Positions 32,934 through 42,807 of a stretch of DNA of 64,000 nt are shown here, in pieces (position 1 is the first letter of the stretch; every line of letters begins with the position of its first letter). The DNA comes from Bisbaumannia sp015645095 (GTDB taxonomy: Bacteria > Pseudomonadota > Gammaproteobacteria > Pseudomonadales > Halomonadaceae), in contig CP141893.1 in NCBI GenBank assembly GCA_036871055.1, positions 2,852,001-2,916,000 of the forward strand, in the 5' to 3' direction. The notes below the pieces were generated by a model. That model searched no databases, had not been told where the DNA came from, and saw nothing but the letters and a program-made list of their open reading frames with translations. A program made the translations under genes and the position numbers.

Positions 32934-34667
32934 TTAGGCGTCGCCCAGGCCTCGGGCCACGGCGGCGGCCCGTTCGCCCAGCAGCACATGGATCACGCCC
33001 TGCTCCAGGCGCTGGACCGCCTGGGCGCCGAGGCCGGCCAGGGCCGCCTCGTCCAGGGCCTGGGTATCCGCCAGCTCCAGGCGCAGCCGGGTGGCGGCCA
33101 CCGCCGTGACGCTGCGCAGATTGCCCTCGCCGCCCAGGGCCCGATGCCAGGCCTGGCGCGCCTGGGGATCGAGGGCCTGGGTCGTCGCCTCGGGCACCGT
33201 GGCCTCAGTGGTGGCCTCAGTGGCTGTGGCCTCGGGCGTCGGTGCGGAGGCGGCCACGGGCGCGGTGCCCTGGGCGGCCATGGCGGCACGGATCTCGTCC
33301 GCCACCCCATCCGCGATGGGACCGAGGATCACCTGGAGGCCGCCGCCCTGCAGGCGCAGGAGGCCCCGGGAACCCAGGGCCTTGAGGGCCGCCTCGTCGA
33401 TCGCCTCGGGGTGCTCCAGTACCAGGCGCAGCCGGGTGGTGCAGGCGCCGACGCTGGTGAGGTTGCCCGCCCCGCCCAGGGCGGCAACGAAGGCCGGGCC
33501 CCGCTCGCCGCTGGCCTGGGTGGCCGCAGGCGCCGCGGTTTCCGGCTCACGGCCCGGGGTGGGCAGGTCGAAGCGCAGGATGGCCCAGCGGAACACCGTG
33601 TAGTAGAGGGCGAAGTAGGCCAGGCCCACCGGCAGCATCAGCCAGCCATTGGTGGAGAGCCCATAGGAGAGGGCGAAGTCGAAGGCGCCGGCGGAGAAGG
33701 TGAAGCCGAGCTTGACGTCGAGCCAGTGCAACAGCGCCATGGAGACGCCGGTCAGCACCGCGTGCAGGCCATAGAGCAGCGGCGCCAGGAACATGAAGGT
33801 GAACTCGATGGGCTCGGTGACCCCGGTCAGGAAGGCGGTCAGCGCCAGGGACAGCAAGAGGCCACCCACCTGGGCGCGGCGTCCCTTGGGCGCGGCGTGG
33901 TACATGGCCAGGGCCGCCGCCGGCAGGCCGAACATCATCACCGGGAAGAAGCCCGCCATGAAACGCCCTGCGGCAGGGTCGCCGGCGAAGAAGCGGTTGA
34001 GGTCGCCGCTGGCCACCACCCCGGAGGCCGCCTCGAAGCTGCCGAAGACGAACCACACCAGGCTATTGAGCACATGGTGCAGGCCGGTGACGATCAGCAG
34101 GCGGTTGAGCACCCCGTAGACGAAGAGCCCCAGCTCGCCGGCGTCGATCAGCCACTGGCCGAGGGCGTCGATGCCGTGCTGGATCGGCGGCCAGATCACC
34201 CCGAATGCGACCCCCAGGGCCACCGCGGCCAGGCCGGTGGCGATGGGCACGAAGCGCCGTCCGCCGAAGAAGGCCAGGTACTCCGGCAGCGCGATCGCCT
34301 TGTAGCGGTTGTAGAGCAGCCCCGCCACGCAGCCGATGATGATGCCGGCCAGCACCCCCATGTTGATCTCCGGGTTGAGGGCGGTGAGCACCGCATCCAG
34401 CACCAGGTAGCCGATCACCCCGGCCAGGCCGGCGGCGCCGTTGTTGTCATCGGCGAAGCCCACCGCCAGGCCGATGGCGAAGATCAGCGCCAGGTTGGCG
34501 AAGATCGCCTCGCCGGCACTGGCGATAAAGGCGATATCCAGCAGGTCGGGCTGGCCCAGGCGCAGCAGCAGGCCGGCGATGGGCAGCACCGCGATGGGCA
34601 GCATCAGGGAGCGGCCGAGCCGCTGTAGCCCGCCCATCAGGCGGGATCCCAGGGTCAGGGTAGTCAT
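32934..34667 (-). CDS. nagE: GlcNAc-specific PTS permease, EIIC-EIIB-EIIB
   Basis: A 577-residue sugar PTS permease. Residues 1-370 are the EIIC domain (SLMLPIAVLPIAGLLLRLG, FADDNNGAAGLAG, GVTEPIEFTFMFLAPLLYG, GLHHVLNSLVW). The first EIIB has the phosphocysteine in SVGACTTRLRLVL. A linker rich in Ala/Thr/Glu (repeated ATEAT/VPEAT) leads to a second EIIB-like domain, where the equivalent segment is SVTAVAATRLRLEL with no Cys, so it cannot be phosphorylated normally. Start at 34667 is two bases after the nagF stop (TGAGAATG). The HPr/EI/EIIA chain comes from nagF. Confidence 0.92.
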   Translation of the reverse strand: MTTLTLGSRLMGGLQRLGRSLMLPIAVLPIAGLLLRLGQPDLLDIAFIASAGEAIFANLALIFAIGLAVGFADDNNGAAGLAGVIGYLVLDAVLTALNPEINMGVLAGIIIGCVAGLLYNRYKAIALPEYLAFFGGRRFVPIATGLAAVALGVAFGVIWPPIQHGIDALGQWLIDAGELGLFVYGVLNRLLIVTGLHHVLNSLVWFVFGSFEAASGVVASGDLNRFFAGDPAAGRFMAGFFPVMMFGLPAAALAMYHAAPKGRRAQVGGLLLSLALTAFLTGVTEPIEFTFMFLAPLLYGLHAVLTGVSMALLHWLDVKLGFTFSAGAFDFALSYGLSTNGWLMLPVGLAYFALYYTVFRWAILRFDLPTPGREPETAAPAATQASGERGPAFVAALGGAGNLTSVGACTTRLRLVLEHPEAIDEAALKALGSRGLLRLQGGGLQVILGPIADGVADEIRAAMAAQGTAPVAASAPTPEATATEATTEATVPEATTQALDPQARQAWHRALGGEGNLRSVTAVAATRLRLELADTQALDEAALAGLGAQAVQRLEQGVIHVLLGERAAAVARGLGDA

Positions 34668-34669
34668 TC

Positions 34670-37288
34670 TCAGCACCTCTCGAGGGTCGTTGTCGTTGTT
34701 GTGTCGGGGGTCGCGTCGGTCCGGGCCAGCCAGGCCGCGAGGCGCTCGCGCACCGCGGCCGCATCAGGAAGGGCCAGCAGCTCGGGCAGCTCGGCGGCCA
34801 GGGCGGCGGCGTCCAGGCGCCGCAGGGCGGCCTTCACCGCCGGCACCCGGGCCGGCTCCACGGAGAGTTCGTCGACGCCCAGCGCCACCAGCAGGGGCGC
34901 GGCCAGGTCGTCGCCGGCGGCGGCGCCGCACACCCCCACCGGGCAGCGTCCCTTGGCGCCGGCCACCGTGGCCTGGATCAGCCGCAGCACCGCCGGGTGC
35001 AGCACGTCGGCCCGGGCGGTCAGGGCCGGGTCCTCGCGATCCATGGCCAGGGTGTACTGGGTCAGGTCGTTGGTGCCGATGGAGAGGAAGTCCGCCTCGG
35101 CGGCGAGGCTTGCGGCACAGAGGGCGGCGCTGGGCACCTCGATCATGGCGCCCAGCCGCGGCCGCGCGGCGAGGCCAAGCTCGGAGGCGATGGCCTCCAG
35201 GCGCTGGCGCACCTGGCGCAGCTCGCCGGCCTCGCTGACCATAGGCAGCATGATATGCAGGGCATCGAGGGGCGTGACGCCGAGCAGGGCCCGCAGCTGG
35301 GTCTCCAGCAGCTCGGGGTGACTGGCCCAGAGGCGGGCCCCGCGCACGCCCAGCGCCGGGTTGGGCACCGCCGGCAGGCGCAGGTAGGGGAGCTGCTTGT
35401 CGGCGCCGATATCCAGGGTGCGGATGATCACCGGCTTGCCGTTCAGGGCCGCCAGGGCGGCCTGGTATTCGTCGCGCTGGGTGGCCTCGTCGGGGGCGCT
35501 GTCGCGCTCCAGGAAGAGGAATTCGCTGCGCAGCAGCCCCACCCCATCGGCGCCGGCCTCCGCGGCCAGGCGCGCCTCCTCGGCGCCGCCGATATTGGCG
35601 CATACCTCGACCTCGCGGCCATCCTGGGTGATGGCGGGCTCGAAGGCCGCCGCCCGGGCCGCCTCGGCCTCGCGGCGGCGGGCCTCGAGCCGCGCGGTCA
35701 CCTCGACCACCTGGGCCTCGCTCGGCGCCGGCACCAGGCGACCGCGCTCGGCATCCAGGATGGCCGCCTCGCTCGGGGTGTTATCGAGGGCCGCCAGCAG
35801 GCCCGGCCCCATGGCCACCAGGCAGGGGATGCCCCGGGCCCGGGCCAGGATGGCCACATGGGAGGTGGTGCCGCCGCCGGCCAGGCAGAGCCCGGCGGGG
35901 CGCCGGGCGGCCACCGCCACCAGCTCCGAGGGGGTCAGCTCCTCGGCCACCAGCAGGGCATTCTCGGGAAGCTCGGGCAGGCCGGGCACCGCTGCGTCGC
36001 TCAGTTCCGTCATCACCCGCCGCTGCAGGTCGCGCAGGTCGGCGACCCGGGCGGCCAGCAGGGCGTTGCCGGTGGCGGTGAGGCGCTCGGCTTCGGCGTC
36101 CAGGGCCTCTCGCCAGGCCTGGCCGGCGCCGCGTCCATCGCGGATGCGCTCCTCCGCCGCCGCCGCCAGGTCCGGGTCCGCCAGCCAGGCGCCATGGGCG
36201 GCGAAGATCTCCGCCTCGGCGGTCTGACCGGCGCGAGTCGCCTCGGCCTCGTCCCGGGCCAGGGCCTCGCCGACCCGGGTCAGCGCCTGGGTCAGTCGTG
36301 GTGCTTCCACGGCCTCGCCCTCGCCGTCATGGGGCACGGCGGGCAGCGGCGGCCGATAGGCGACCAGCGGTCCCAGGGCCAGGCCGGGGCTGGCCACCAG
36401 GCCGGCCAGCTCGCCCTCCTCGACTCCCTCCCCCAGTGCCTCGTTCGGTGTCGCTTGAGGCTGGGGAGCGGGATGCGCCTCGGCCTCGGGGGTGGTGAGC
36501 AGGGCCTCGGCGGCGTCCAGGGCCGCCTCGGCGCGCTCGCCCCGGGCGGTCAACCGCAGGGCCGCTCCCTCGGTGAGGCCCAGGTTCATCAGGGCGCTTA
36601 GGCTATCGGCGCTGGCGCCGGGGCTTTCGCCGCTGCCCCCATCGCTCTCCCCTGCCCCGTGATCGAGATGCACACTCAGGGCAACGCCATGCTCCCGGGC
36701 GATGGCCCGCAGCCGCGCCGCGGGGCGGGCGTGCAGGCCCGCCGCCAGGGCCAGGGTCAGGCGCCGGTCGGCCTCGGGCCCACCGGCCAGCGTCTCGCGG
36801 CTTTCCGCCACCGCCGCCTCCAGCACCAGCAGCGGCTCGCCCAGGGTGACCCGGGCGCCGGCCGCGAGACTCGGCTCACGCAGCCGCCAGCCGCCGGCCT
36901 CGGTGATCACCAGGGGGGTGATCAGGGCACTGGCGCCCCGAGCCAGGGCGTCGGCATCGAAGCGACACAGGGGGTCGCCGGCGCGGACCCGGTCGCCCAC
37001 GGCCACCAGGGGCTCGATGCCTTGCCCCTGGAGTTCCACGGTATCCAGGCCCAGGTGGAGCAACAGCTCCACCCCGGCCTCGGTTCTCAGGGTCAGGGCA
37101 TGATGGGTGCGGGCACACTGCACCACCTCGCCATCGCAGGGGGCGTGCAGGCACTCGCCGAGGGGATCGAGGGCGATGCCCTCGCCCAGGGCCTGGCCGG
37201 CGAAGACCGGGTCGGGCACCGCGGCCAGGGGCACCACCAGCCCCGCCACGGGGGCCAGCAGGGTCAGGGTTTGGCTGGATTCGGACAT
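34670..37288 (-). CDS. nagF: Multiphosphoryl PTS protein, EIIA-HPr-EI fusion
   Basis: An 872-residue soluble fusion that carries phosphate from PEP to NagE. EIIA(Glc) type at about 10-155 has its active His78 in LLLHLGLDTVEL and a helper His in RTHHALTL. HPr at about 175-260 has His186 in AAGLHARPAARL. EI at about 295-860 has phospho-His477 in GGGTTSHVAILARARG, ANIGG, FLSIGTNDLTQYTLAMDR, and the Cys in CPVGVCG. The linker between HPr and EI is Pro/Glu-rich. The start is fixed by GGAG before the ATG at 37288. The frame can be extended upstream, but only into nagB-II shadow sequence. Confidence 0.94.
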   Translation of the reverse strand: MSESSQTLTLLAPVAGLVVPLAAVPDPVFAGQALGEGIALDPLGECLHAPCDGEVVQCARTHHALTLRTEAGVELLLHLGLDTVELQGQGIEPLVAVGDRVRAGDPLCRFDADALARGASALITPLVITEAGGWRLREPSLAAGARVTLGEPLLVLEAAVAESRETLAGGPEADRRLTLALAAGLHARPAARLRAIAREHGVALSVHLDHGAGESDGGSGESPGASADSLSALMNLGLTEGAALRLTARGERAEAALDAAEALLTTPEAEAHPAPQPQATPNEALGEGVEEGELAGLVASPGLALGPLVAYRPPLPAVPHDGEGEAVEAPRLTQALTRVGEALARDEAEATRAGQTAEAEIFAAHGAWLADPDLAAAAEERIRDGRGAGQAWREALDAEAERLTATGNALLAARVADLRDLQRRVMTELSDAAVPGLPELPENALLVAEELTPSELVAVAARRPAGLCLAGGGTTSHVAILARARGIPCLVAMGPGLLAALDNTPSEAAILDAERGRLVPAPSEAQVVEVTARLEARRREAEAARAAAFEPAITQDGREVEVCANIGGAEEARLAAEAGADGVGLLRSEFLFLERDSAPDEATQRDEYQAALAALNGKPVIIRTLDIGADKQLPYLRLPAVPNPALGVRGARLWASHPELLETQLRALLGVTPLDALHIMLPMVSEAGELRQVRQRLEAIASELGLAARPRLGAMIEVPSAALCAASLAAEADFLSIGTNDLTQYTLAMDREDPALTARADVLHPAVLRLIQATVAGAKGRCPVGVCGAAAGDDLAAPLLVALGVDELSVEPARVPAVKAALRRLDAAALAAELPELLALPDAAAVRERLAAWLARTDATPDTTTTTTLERC

Positions 37289-37304
37289 GGGAGGACTCCC
37301 GATA

Positions 37305-37312
37305 TTATTGTT
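37305..37312 (-). promoter_or_regulatory. AACAATAA motif upstream of nagF
   Basis: A perfect AAnAAnAA match on the minus strand lies in the 29-bp gap between nagB-II and nagF, just upstream of the GGGAG box. It is comparable to the motif at gtsA. Candidate Hfq/Crc-type site. Confidence 0.4.
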
Positions 37313-37317
37313 AGGCG

Positions 37318-38327
37318 TTACAGGGTGCAGGTGACCTTGTTGAGGTGCCGGGGACGATCCGGGTCGCTGCCCCGGGCCGCCGCCAGGCCGGCCACCATGA
37401 CGTAGAAGCTCTGGATCACCGAGAGCGGCTGCAGGGCCTCGTGGCCGGCATCCACCAGGGTCAATTGGCGCTGCGCCACGCCCTCGTCGGCGGCCAGCAG
37501 CACCCGGGCGCCGACGCCCTCGAGCCACTCGGCCAGTTCCAGCAGCCCGGCCTGTTCCGGTCCCGGCGGGGCGAACACCAGCACCGGGTAGCCGGGGCCG
37601 ATCAGCGCCATGGGGCCGTGACGCACCTCGGCGCCGCTGAAGGGCTCGGCCTGGATGGCACAGGTCTCCTTGAACTTCAGCGCCGCCTCCTGGGCCACGG
37701 CGAGGCCGGCGCCGCGACCGATCACCATCAGCTTGTCGGCACCCGTCAGGGCCTCGATGGCCGGTGACCAGTCCATCGCCAGGGCCCGGGTCAGGCGCTC
37801 GGGCAGGTCATCCAGGGCGGTGAGCAGGCCGCGATCCTCCTGCCAGTGGCCGATCAGCTGGGCCATGGCGGAGAGGGTGGCCAGGTAGCTCTTGGTGGCG
37901 GCTACGCTCTTCTCCTCCCCGGCATAGAGGGGAATCTCGGTGTCGCTGGCCGCGCCCAGGGGCGACTGGGGGGTGTTGACCAGGGCCAGGGTGCGGGCAC
38001 CGGCGGCGGCCAGGGCCTGCTGGGTGGCCACCAGGTCGGGGCTCTGTCCCGACTGGGAGACCGCCAGGGCCAGTTGGCCGGTGAGGCGCCAGGGCGCCTT
38101 GGCCAGGGTGGTCAGCGAGGGCGGCAGGGAGGCCACCGGGATGCCGCGACGCTTCATGCACTGGTAGGCGAAGTAGCTGGCGGCGTGATCGGAACTGCCC
38201 CGGGCGACGGTGACCGCCGCGGCGGGCTCCGCGGTGCGCAGGCGCTCGCCCAGCTCGGCGAGCAGGGCCTGGTTGCGTTGCAGCTGGCCGCGGATGCGCT
38301 CCGGGGCGTTGCGGGCTTCTTCGAGCA

Positions 38328-38337
<10 letters not shown>
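37318..38337 (-). CDS. SIS-domain glucosamine-6-phosphate deaminase (NagB-II type)
   Basis: A 339-residue protein with two SIS domains like the isomerase half of GlmS. Signatures are VTVARGSSDHAASYFAYQ, LAVSQSGQSPDLV, YAGEEKSVAATKSYLA, VIGRGAGLAVAQEAALKFKETCAIQAEPFSGAEVRHGPMAL and the C-terminal PDRPRHLNKVTCTL. No glutaminase domain is present, so the expected reaction is GlcN-6-P to fructose-6-P plus ammonia, replacing classical NagB, as shown for Shewanella NagB-II. Start at 38337 overlaps the nagA stop by 10 bp. Confidence 0.9.
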
Positions 38338-39452
<1,115 letters not shown>

Positions 39453-39460
39453 GGGGCCTC

Positions 39461-40195
39461 CTAGCGGGTCAGCTCGACCATAAAGTCGTAGTAGTCGGTG
39501 CGGCAGTAGGTGACGGTGAGTTCCGCCGGGGTGCCATCGGCCAGATAGCCCAGGCGCGTCACCTTGAGCAGCGCCTGGCCTTCGGGCACCTCGGCCAGGG
39601 CCGCCAGCTCGGCGTCGGCATTGATGGCGGTGACGTGTTGCAGGGCCCGGGCCACCCGCTTGCCGCTGGCCTCCAGCACCGCGTAGAGGGAGGTCTCCAC
39701 CGCCCGGGGATCGGGCAGCACCGATGCCGGCAGGCAGCTCTCCTCCACCGCCATCACCACGTCGTCGGCCAGGCGCAGGCGCTTGAGGCGCGCCACCCGG
39801 GCATCGGCGCCCAGGCCCAGGCGCATGCCCTCCTCCACGCTGGGGTTGGCCAGGCCGCGCGCCAGCCAGTGGGAGCTGGGGGTGAAGCCGCGCTGGGTGA
39901 GCAGCTCGGTGAAGCTGGAGAGCCGCGACAGGGACTGGTTGAGGCGCGGGGTAATAAAGGTGCCGGAGCCGCGGCTGCGGCGGATCAGCCCCAGCTCGGC
40001 CAGGCGATCCAGGGCCTTGCGGGCGGTGATCCGCGACACCTCCAGGCTCTCGGCCAGGTTGCGCTCCGAGGGCAGCGCCTCGCCGGCCTGCCAGGCGCCG
40101 GTCTCGATGGCCTGCTCCAGCTGGCGGGCCAGCTGCTGGTAGAGGGGCGTCGCGCCCTGGGGGTCGAGGCGCAGCTGGGTGAAGCGTGGGTCCAT
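39461..40195 (-). CDS. GntR/HutC-family regulator of the nag operon (NagQ/NagR-like)
   Basis: A 244-residue repressor. The winged helix is at residues about 12-75 (TPLYQQLARQLEQAIETGAWQAGEALPSERNLAESLEVSRITARKALDRL, then the wing GSGTFI), followed by a UTRA ligand domain (SSHWLARGLANPSVEEGMRLGL, then RLKRLRLAD; YCRTDYYDFMVELTR at the end). Its place as first gene of the nag operon and the HutC architecture indicate a GlcNAc-6-P or GlcN-6-P responsive repressor. The ATG at 40195 was chosen over a TTG at 40264 because the upstream residues are operator DNA. Two matching 18-bp repeats lie in front. Confidence 0.9.
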   Translation of the reverse strand: MDPRFTQLRLDPQGATPLYQQLARQLEQAIETGAWQAGEALPSERNLAESLEVSRITARKALDRLAELGLIRRSRGSGTFITPRLNQSLSRLSSFTELLTQRGFTPSSHWLARGLANPSVEEGMRLGLGADARVARLKRLRLADDVVMAVEESCLPASVLPDPRAVETSLYAVLEASGKRVARALQHVTAINADAELAALAEVPEGQALLKVTRLGYLADGTPAELTVTYCRTDYYDFMVELTR

Positions 40196-40224
40196 GGGTC
40201 TCTCCCTGTCTGGGGGCAGTAGCC

Positions 40225-40275
40225 ATACCAATCTAATACCACTATAGACCCACATTGATACCAATCAAATACCAC
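40225..40275. promoter_or_regulatory. Tandem operator pair in front of the nag operon
   Basis: ATACCAATCTAATACCAC (40225-40242) and ATACCAATCAAATACCAC (40258-40275) differ at one base and are spaced 33 bp, about three helical turns. Inside each, ATACCA/ATACCAC is itself repeated, and TTGAT-ACCA-ATCAA (40255-40268) forms a dyad. They are the best candidates for the GntR regulator's binding sites and probably overlap the promoter. Confidence 0.7.
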
Positions 40276-40473
40276 TTCTCTACGACCTTGGTGGCATAGG
40301 GCCCCCTTGCCGGAAGCGCCTCGGCGCCGTCTCTCTGGCGTAGGCGCCCGGTCGAGGAAGCGCAGGCTCTTGAGAAACCAGGGCCAAAGCGAACTTCAGG
40401 AGGCGCGCGATTGGCGCCACGGGCGGGAATCCGTATAGTGGCAGCCTCTCACCCCGCCACCAGAAAGTGTCCG

Positions 40474-42414
40474 ATGCTGCAGAACAACGCCCTGCTTGCT
40501 CAGCTCAAGCAACAGATCCGCTCCACGACGCCCCGCGTGGAGGGCGTGATCAAAGCCACCGACAAGGGCTTCGGCTTCCTGGAGACCGACGACGGCGACT
40601 CCTACTTCGTGCCGCCCCCCGCCATGAAGCAGGTGCTGCATGGCGACCGGGTGGAGGCCGTCCTCCACGAGGAGGGTGAGAAGAAGAGCGTCGAACCCGA
40701 CACCCTGATCGAGCAGGGCCTGGAGCGCTTTATCGCCCGGGTGCAGAAGCGCGAGGGGCGCCTGGCGGTGGTGCCGGATCATCCCTCCATCAAGAATGTT
40801 CTCAAGGCGCGCATCAAGCGCAGCCTCGACGAGGAGAGCATCGGCGACGGCGACTGGGTCGTGGCGCGCCTGGTGCGCCACCCGCTCAAGGAGAGCGATC
40901 GTGGCTTCTTCACCCAGATCGACGAGCTGGTGGCCAAGGCCGATAACCCGGCGGTGCCCTGGCGGGTGACCCTGGCCCGCCACGCCCTGGAGCAGGAGTG
41001 CCCGGACGCCGGCAGCGACTGGCCGCTGCGCGACGAGGGCCTCGAGCGCGAGGACCTCACCGCCGAGCCCTTCTTCACCATCGACGGCGAGAAGACCCGG
41101 GACATGGACGACGCCCTGCGCATCCGGGTCCGGGAGGACGGTGGCTGGGACCTGACGGTGGCCATCGCCGACCCCACCGCCTATGTGGAAGAGGGCCATG
41201 CGGCGGATCTCGAGGCGCGCACCCGCGCCTTCACCGTCTACCTGCCGGGCCAGAACGTCACCATGCTCCCCGAGCAACTGGCCGATGACCTCTGCTCCCT
41301 GTGGGAGGGCCAGGAGCGCCCGGTGCTGGCCTGCACCCTGACCGTCCAGGCCGACGGCAGCCTCGGCGATTACCGCTTCTTCGCCGCCACCGCCACCTCC
41401 CGGGCCAAGCTGGTCTACGACCGGGTCTCCGACTGGCTGGAGGGCCAGGGCGACTGGGCCCCGGAGGACGCCATCGCCGAGCAGCTCCAGGCGCTGCGCG
41501 ACCTGACCGAGGCACGCAGCGCCTGGCGCGCCAAGCATGCCCTGGTGTTCAAGGATCGTCCCGACTATGTCTTCGATCTCGACGAGGCAGGCAATGTGCT
41601 GGATATCCGCACCGAGGAACGGCGCATCGCCAACCGCATGATCGAAGAGTCGATGATCGTTGCCAACGCCTGCTGCGCCGACCTGCTGGCTCAGCACGTG
41701 GGCCACGGCATCTTCAACGTGCACCGCGCCTTCGAGGACGACAAGGCCGAGGCCGCCCAGGAGTTCCTGGCCAGCCAGGAAATCCAGGTGGAGCGGGAAG
41801 CCCTCACCGAGCTCTCCCGCTACACGGAGCTCAAGCGCGAGCTGGAAGGCCGCGACGATGCCTGGCTGGACGCCCGCCTGCGCCGCTTCCAGGGTTTCAC
41901 CAGCATGTCCGCCAAGCCTGGCCCCCACTTCGGCCTGGGGCTGCCCGCCTACGCCACCTGGACCTCGCCGATCCGCAAGTATGGCGATATGGTCAACCAC
42001 CGGCTGATCAAGCGGGTGCTCAAGGGCGAACAGGCCCCCGCCGAGGCGAGCCTCGAGCTCACCGAGCAGCTCACCGAGCGGCGTCGCCTCAACCGCATGG
42101 CCGAGCGGGACGTCAAGGACTGGCTCTATGTGCGTTACCTGACCCCCGCCGCCAAGGCCCAGGAGGCCTTCGACGCCGAGGTGATCGCCATCAACCGCGG
42201 CGGCATGCGGGTGCGCCTCACCGCCAACGGCGCCACCGCCTTCGTGCCGGCGCCGCTGATCCACAGCGATCGGGACAAGGTGGCCATCGACGACAAGGAA
42301 GGGCGCATTCAGATCGAAGGGGAAGAACGCTACAAGCTCGGCGATCCGGTTCGGGTCGCCCTGACCGAGGCCCGGGAGGAGACCCGCTCCCTGGTGGCCC
42401 GCCCCAGCGAGTAA
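40474..42414 (+). CDS. rnb: Exoribonuclease II
   Basis: A 646-residue 3'-to-5' RNA exonuclease of the RNB family. The cold-shock/OB domain at the N-terminus has KGFGFLETDDGDSYFVPP. The RNB core includes FFTIDGEKTRDMDDALRI, with the catalytic acidic cluster DGEKTRDMDDA, then YLPGQNVTMLPEQLADDLCSL and YATWTSPIRKYGDMVNHRLIK. The C-terminal S1 domain begins about residue 565. Length matches RNase II (about 644) rather than RNase R (more than 800). ATG at 40474. Confidence 0.93.
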   Translation: MLQNNALLAQLKQQIRSTTPRVEGVIKATDKGFGFLETDDGDSYFVPPPAMKQVLHGDRVEAVLHEEGEKKSVEPDTLIEQGLERFIARVQKREGRLAVVPDHPSIKNVLKARIKRSLDEESIGDGDWVVARLVRHPLKESDRGFFTQIDELVAKADNPAVPWRVTLARHALEQECPDAGSDWPLRDEGLEREDLTAEPFFTIDGEKTRDMDDALRIRVREDGGWDLTVAIADPTAYVEEGHAADLEARTRAFTVYLPGQNVTMLPEQLADDLCSLWEGQERPVLACTLTVQADGSLGDYRFFAATATSRAKLVYDRVSDWLEGQGDWAPEDAIAEQLQALRDLTEARSAWRAKHALVFKDRPDYVFDLDEAGNVLDIRTEERRIANRMIEESMIVANACCADLLAQHVGHGIFNVHRAFEDDKAEAAQEFLASQEIQVEREALTELSRYTELKRELEGRDDAWLDARLRRFQGFTSMSAKPGPHFGLGLPAYATWTSPIRKYGDMVNHRLIKRVLKGEQAPAEASLELTEQLTERRRLNRMAERDVKDWLYVRYLTPAAKAQEAFDAEVIAINRGGMRVRLTANGATAFVPAPLIHSDRDKVAIDDKEGRIQIEGEERYKLGDPVRVALTEAREETRSLVARPSE

Positions 42415-42653
42415 CCAGTTAGTGACTGAAGGTGCTGGGGGCAGGATGGAGCGGGGGTTTTTTGCCAGGGGTGAGGAGCACGGCTCCGAACGGGCTGGCC
42501 AGGGATGGCCAGCACCGGCCCTGCTAGCGGAGCAGGATGCGAGAGCGAAGCAGGGCAAAAGTAGCGCCCAGGGATGGGTTCACAGCGCCCCGCGACAGCC
42601 TGCCCTCAGGCGCCCCAAGACTCGATGGGGACATCACAAACTGCGATAACCCT
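42415..42653. other. Non-coding stretch after rnb with hairpin GCTGGCCA-GGGA-TGGCCAGC
   Basis: From the rnb stop to the siaA promoter region there are 393 bp without a convincing gene. A perfect 8-bp hairpin with GGGA loop lies at 42494-42513. It is followed by Ala/Arg-codon-like GC-rich sequence with several short imperfect repeats (GCAGGATGCGAGAGCGAAGCAGGGC). Frames here are open but have no start or family resemblance. It could be a dispersed intergenic repeat. Confidence 0.5.
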
Positions 42654-42685
42654 AGGCCCTGGAGTTTGACTCCGGGGCCTTTTTG
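42654..42685 (+). terminator. Rho-independent terminator upstream of siaA
   Basis: AGGCCCTGGAG / CTCCGGGGCCT has an 11-bp stem with one G-T pair and a 5-nt loop, followed by TTTTTG. It is 240 bp past rnb, so it ends a long 3' tail or an unseen small RNA. Confidence 0.85.
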
Positions 42686-42807
42686 TTGAGCGGTGTCACT
42701 TCCCGTGACTCGCTCGTAACATCACTTTATGGCAGAGTAAGCCGCATAACGATGATAACCGGGGCCGTCCCAGCGAGGGGGCGTCCAACGAGCAGGGATC
42801 TCACTCT

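Noticed and set aside
40396..42558. A 720-codon open frame antisense to rnb
   Set aside because: Same GC effect. RNase II motifs on the plus strand are decisive.
42415..42649. Small coding frame 42422-42649 after rnb
   Set aside because: No ribosome-binding site, unusual composition and no recognisable similarity; the region is hairpin-rich and ends in a terminator.
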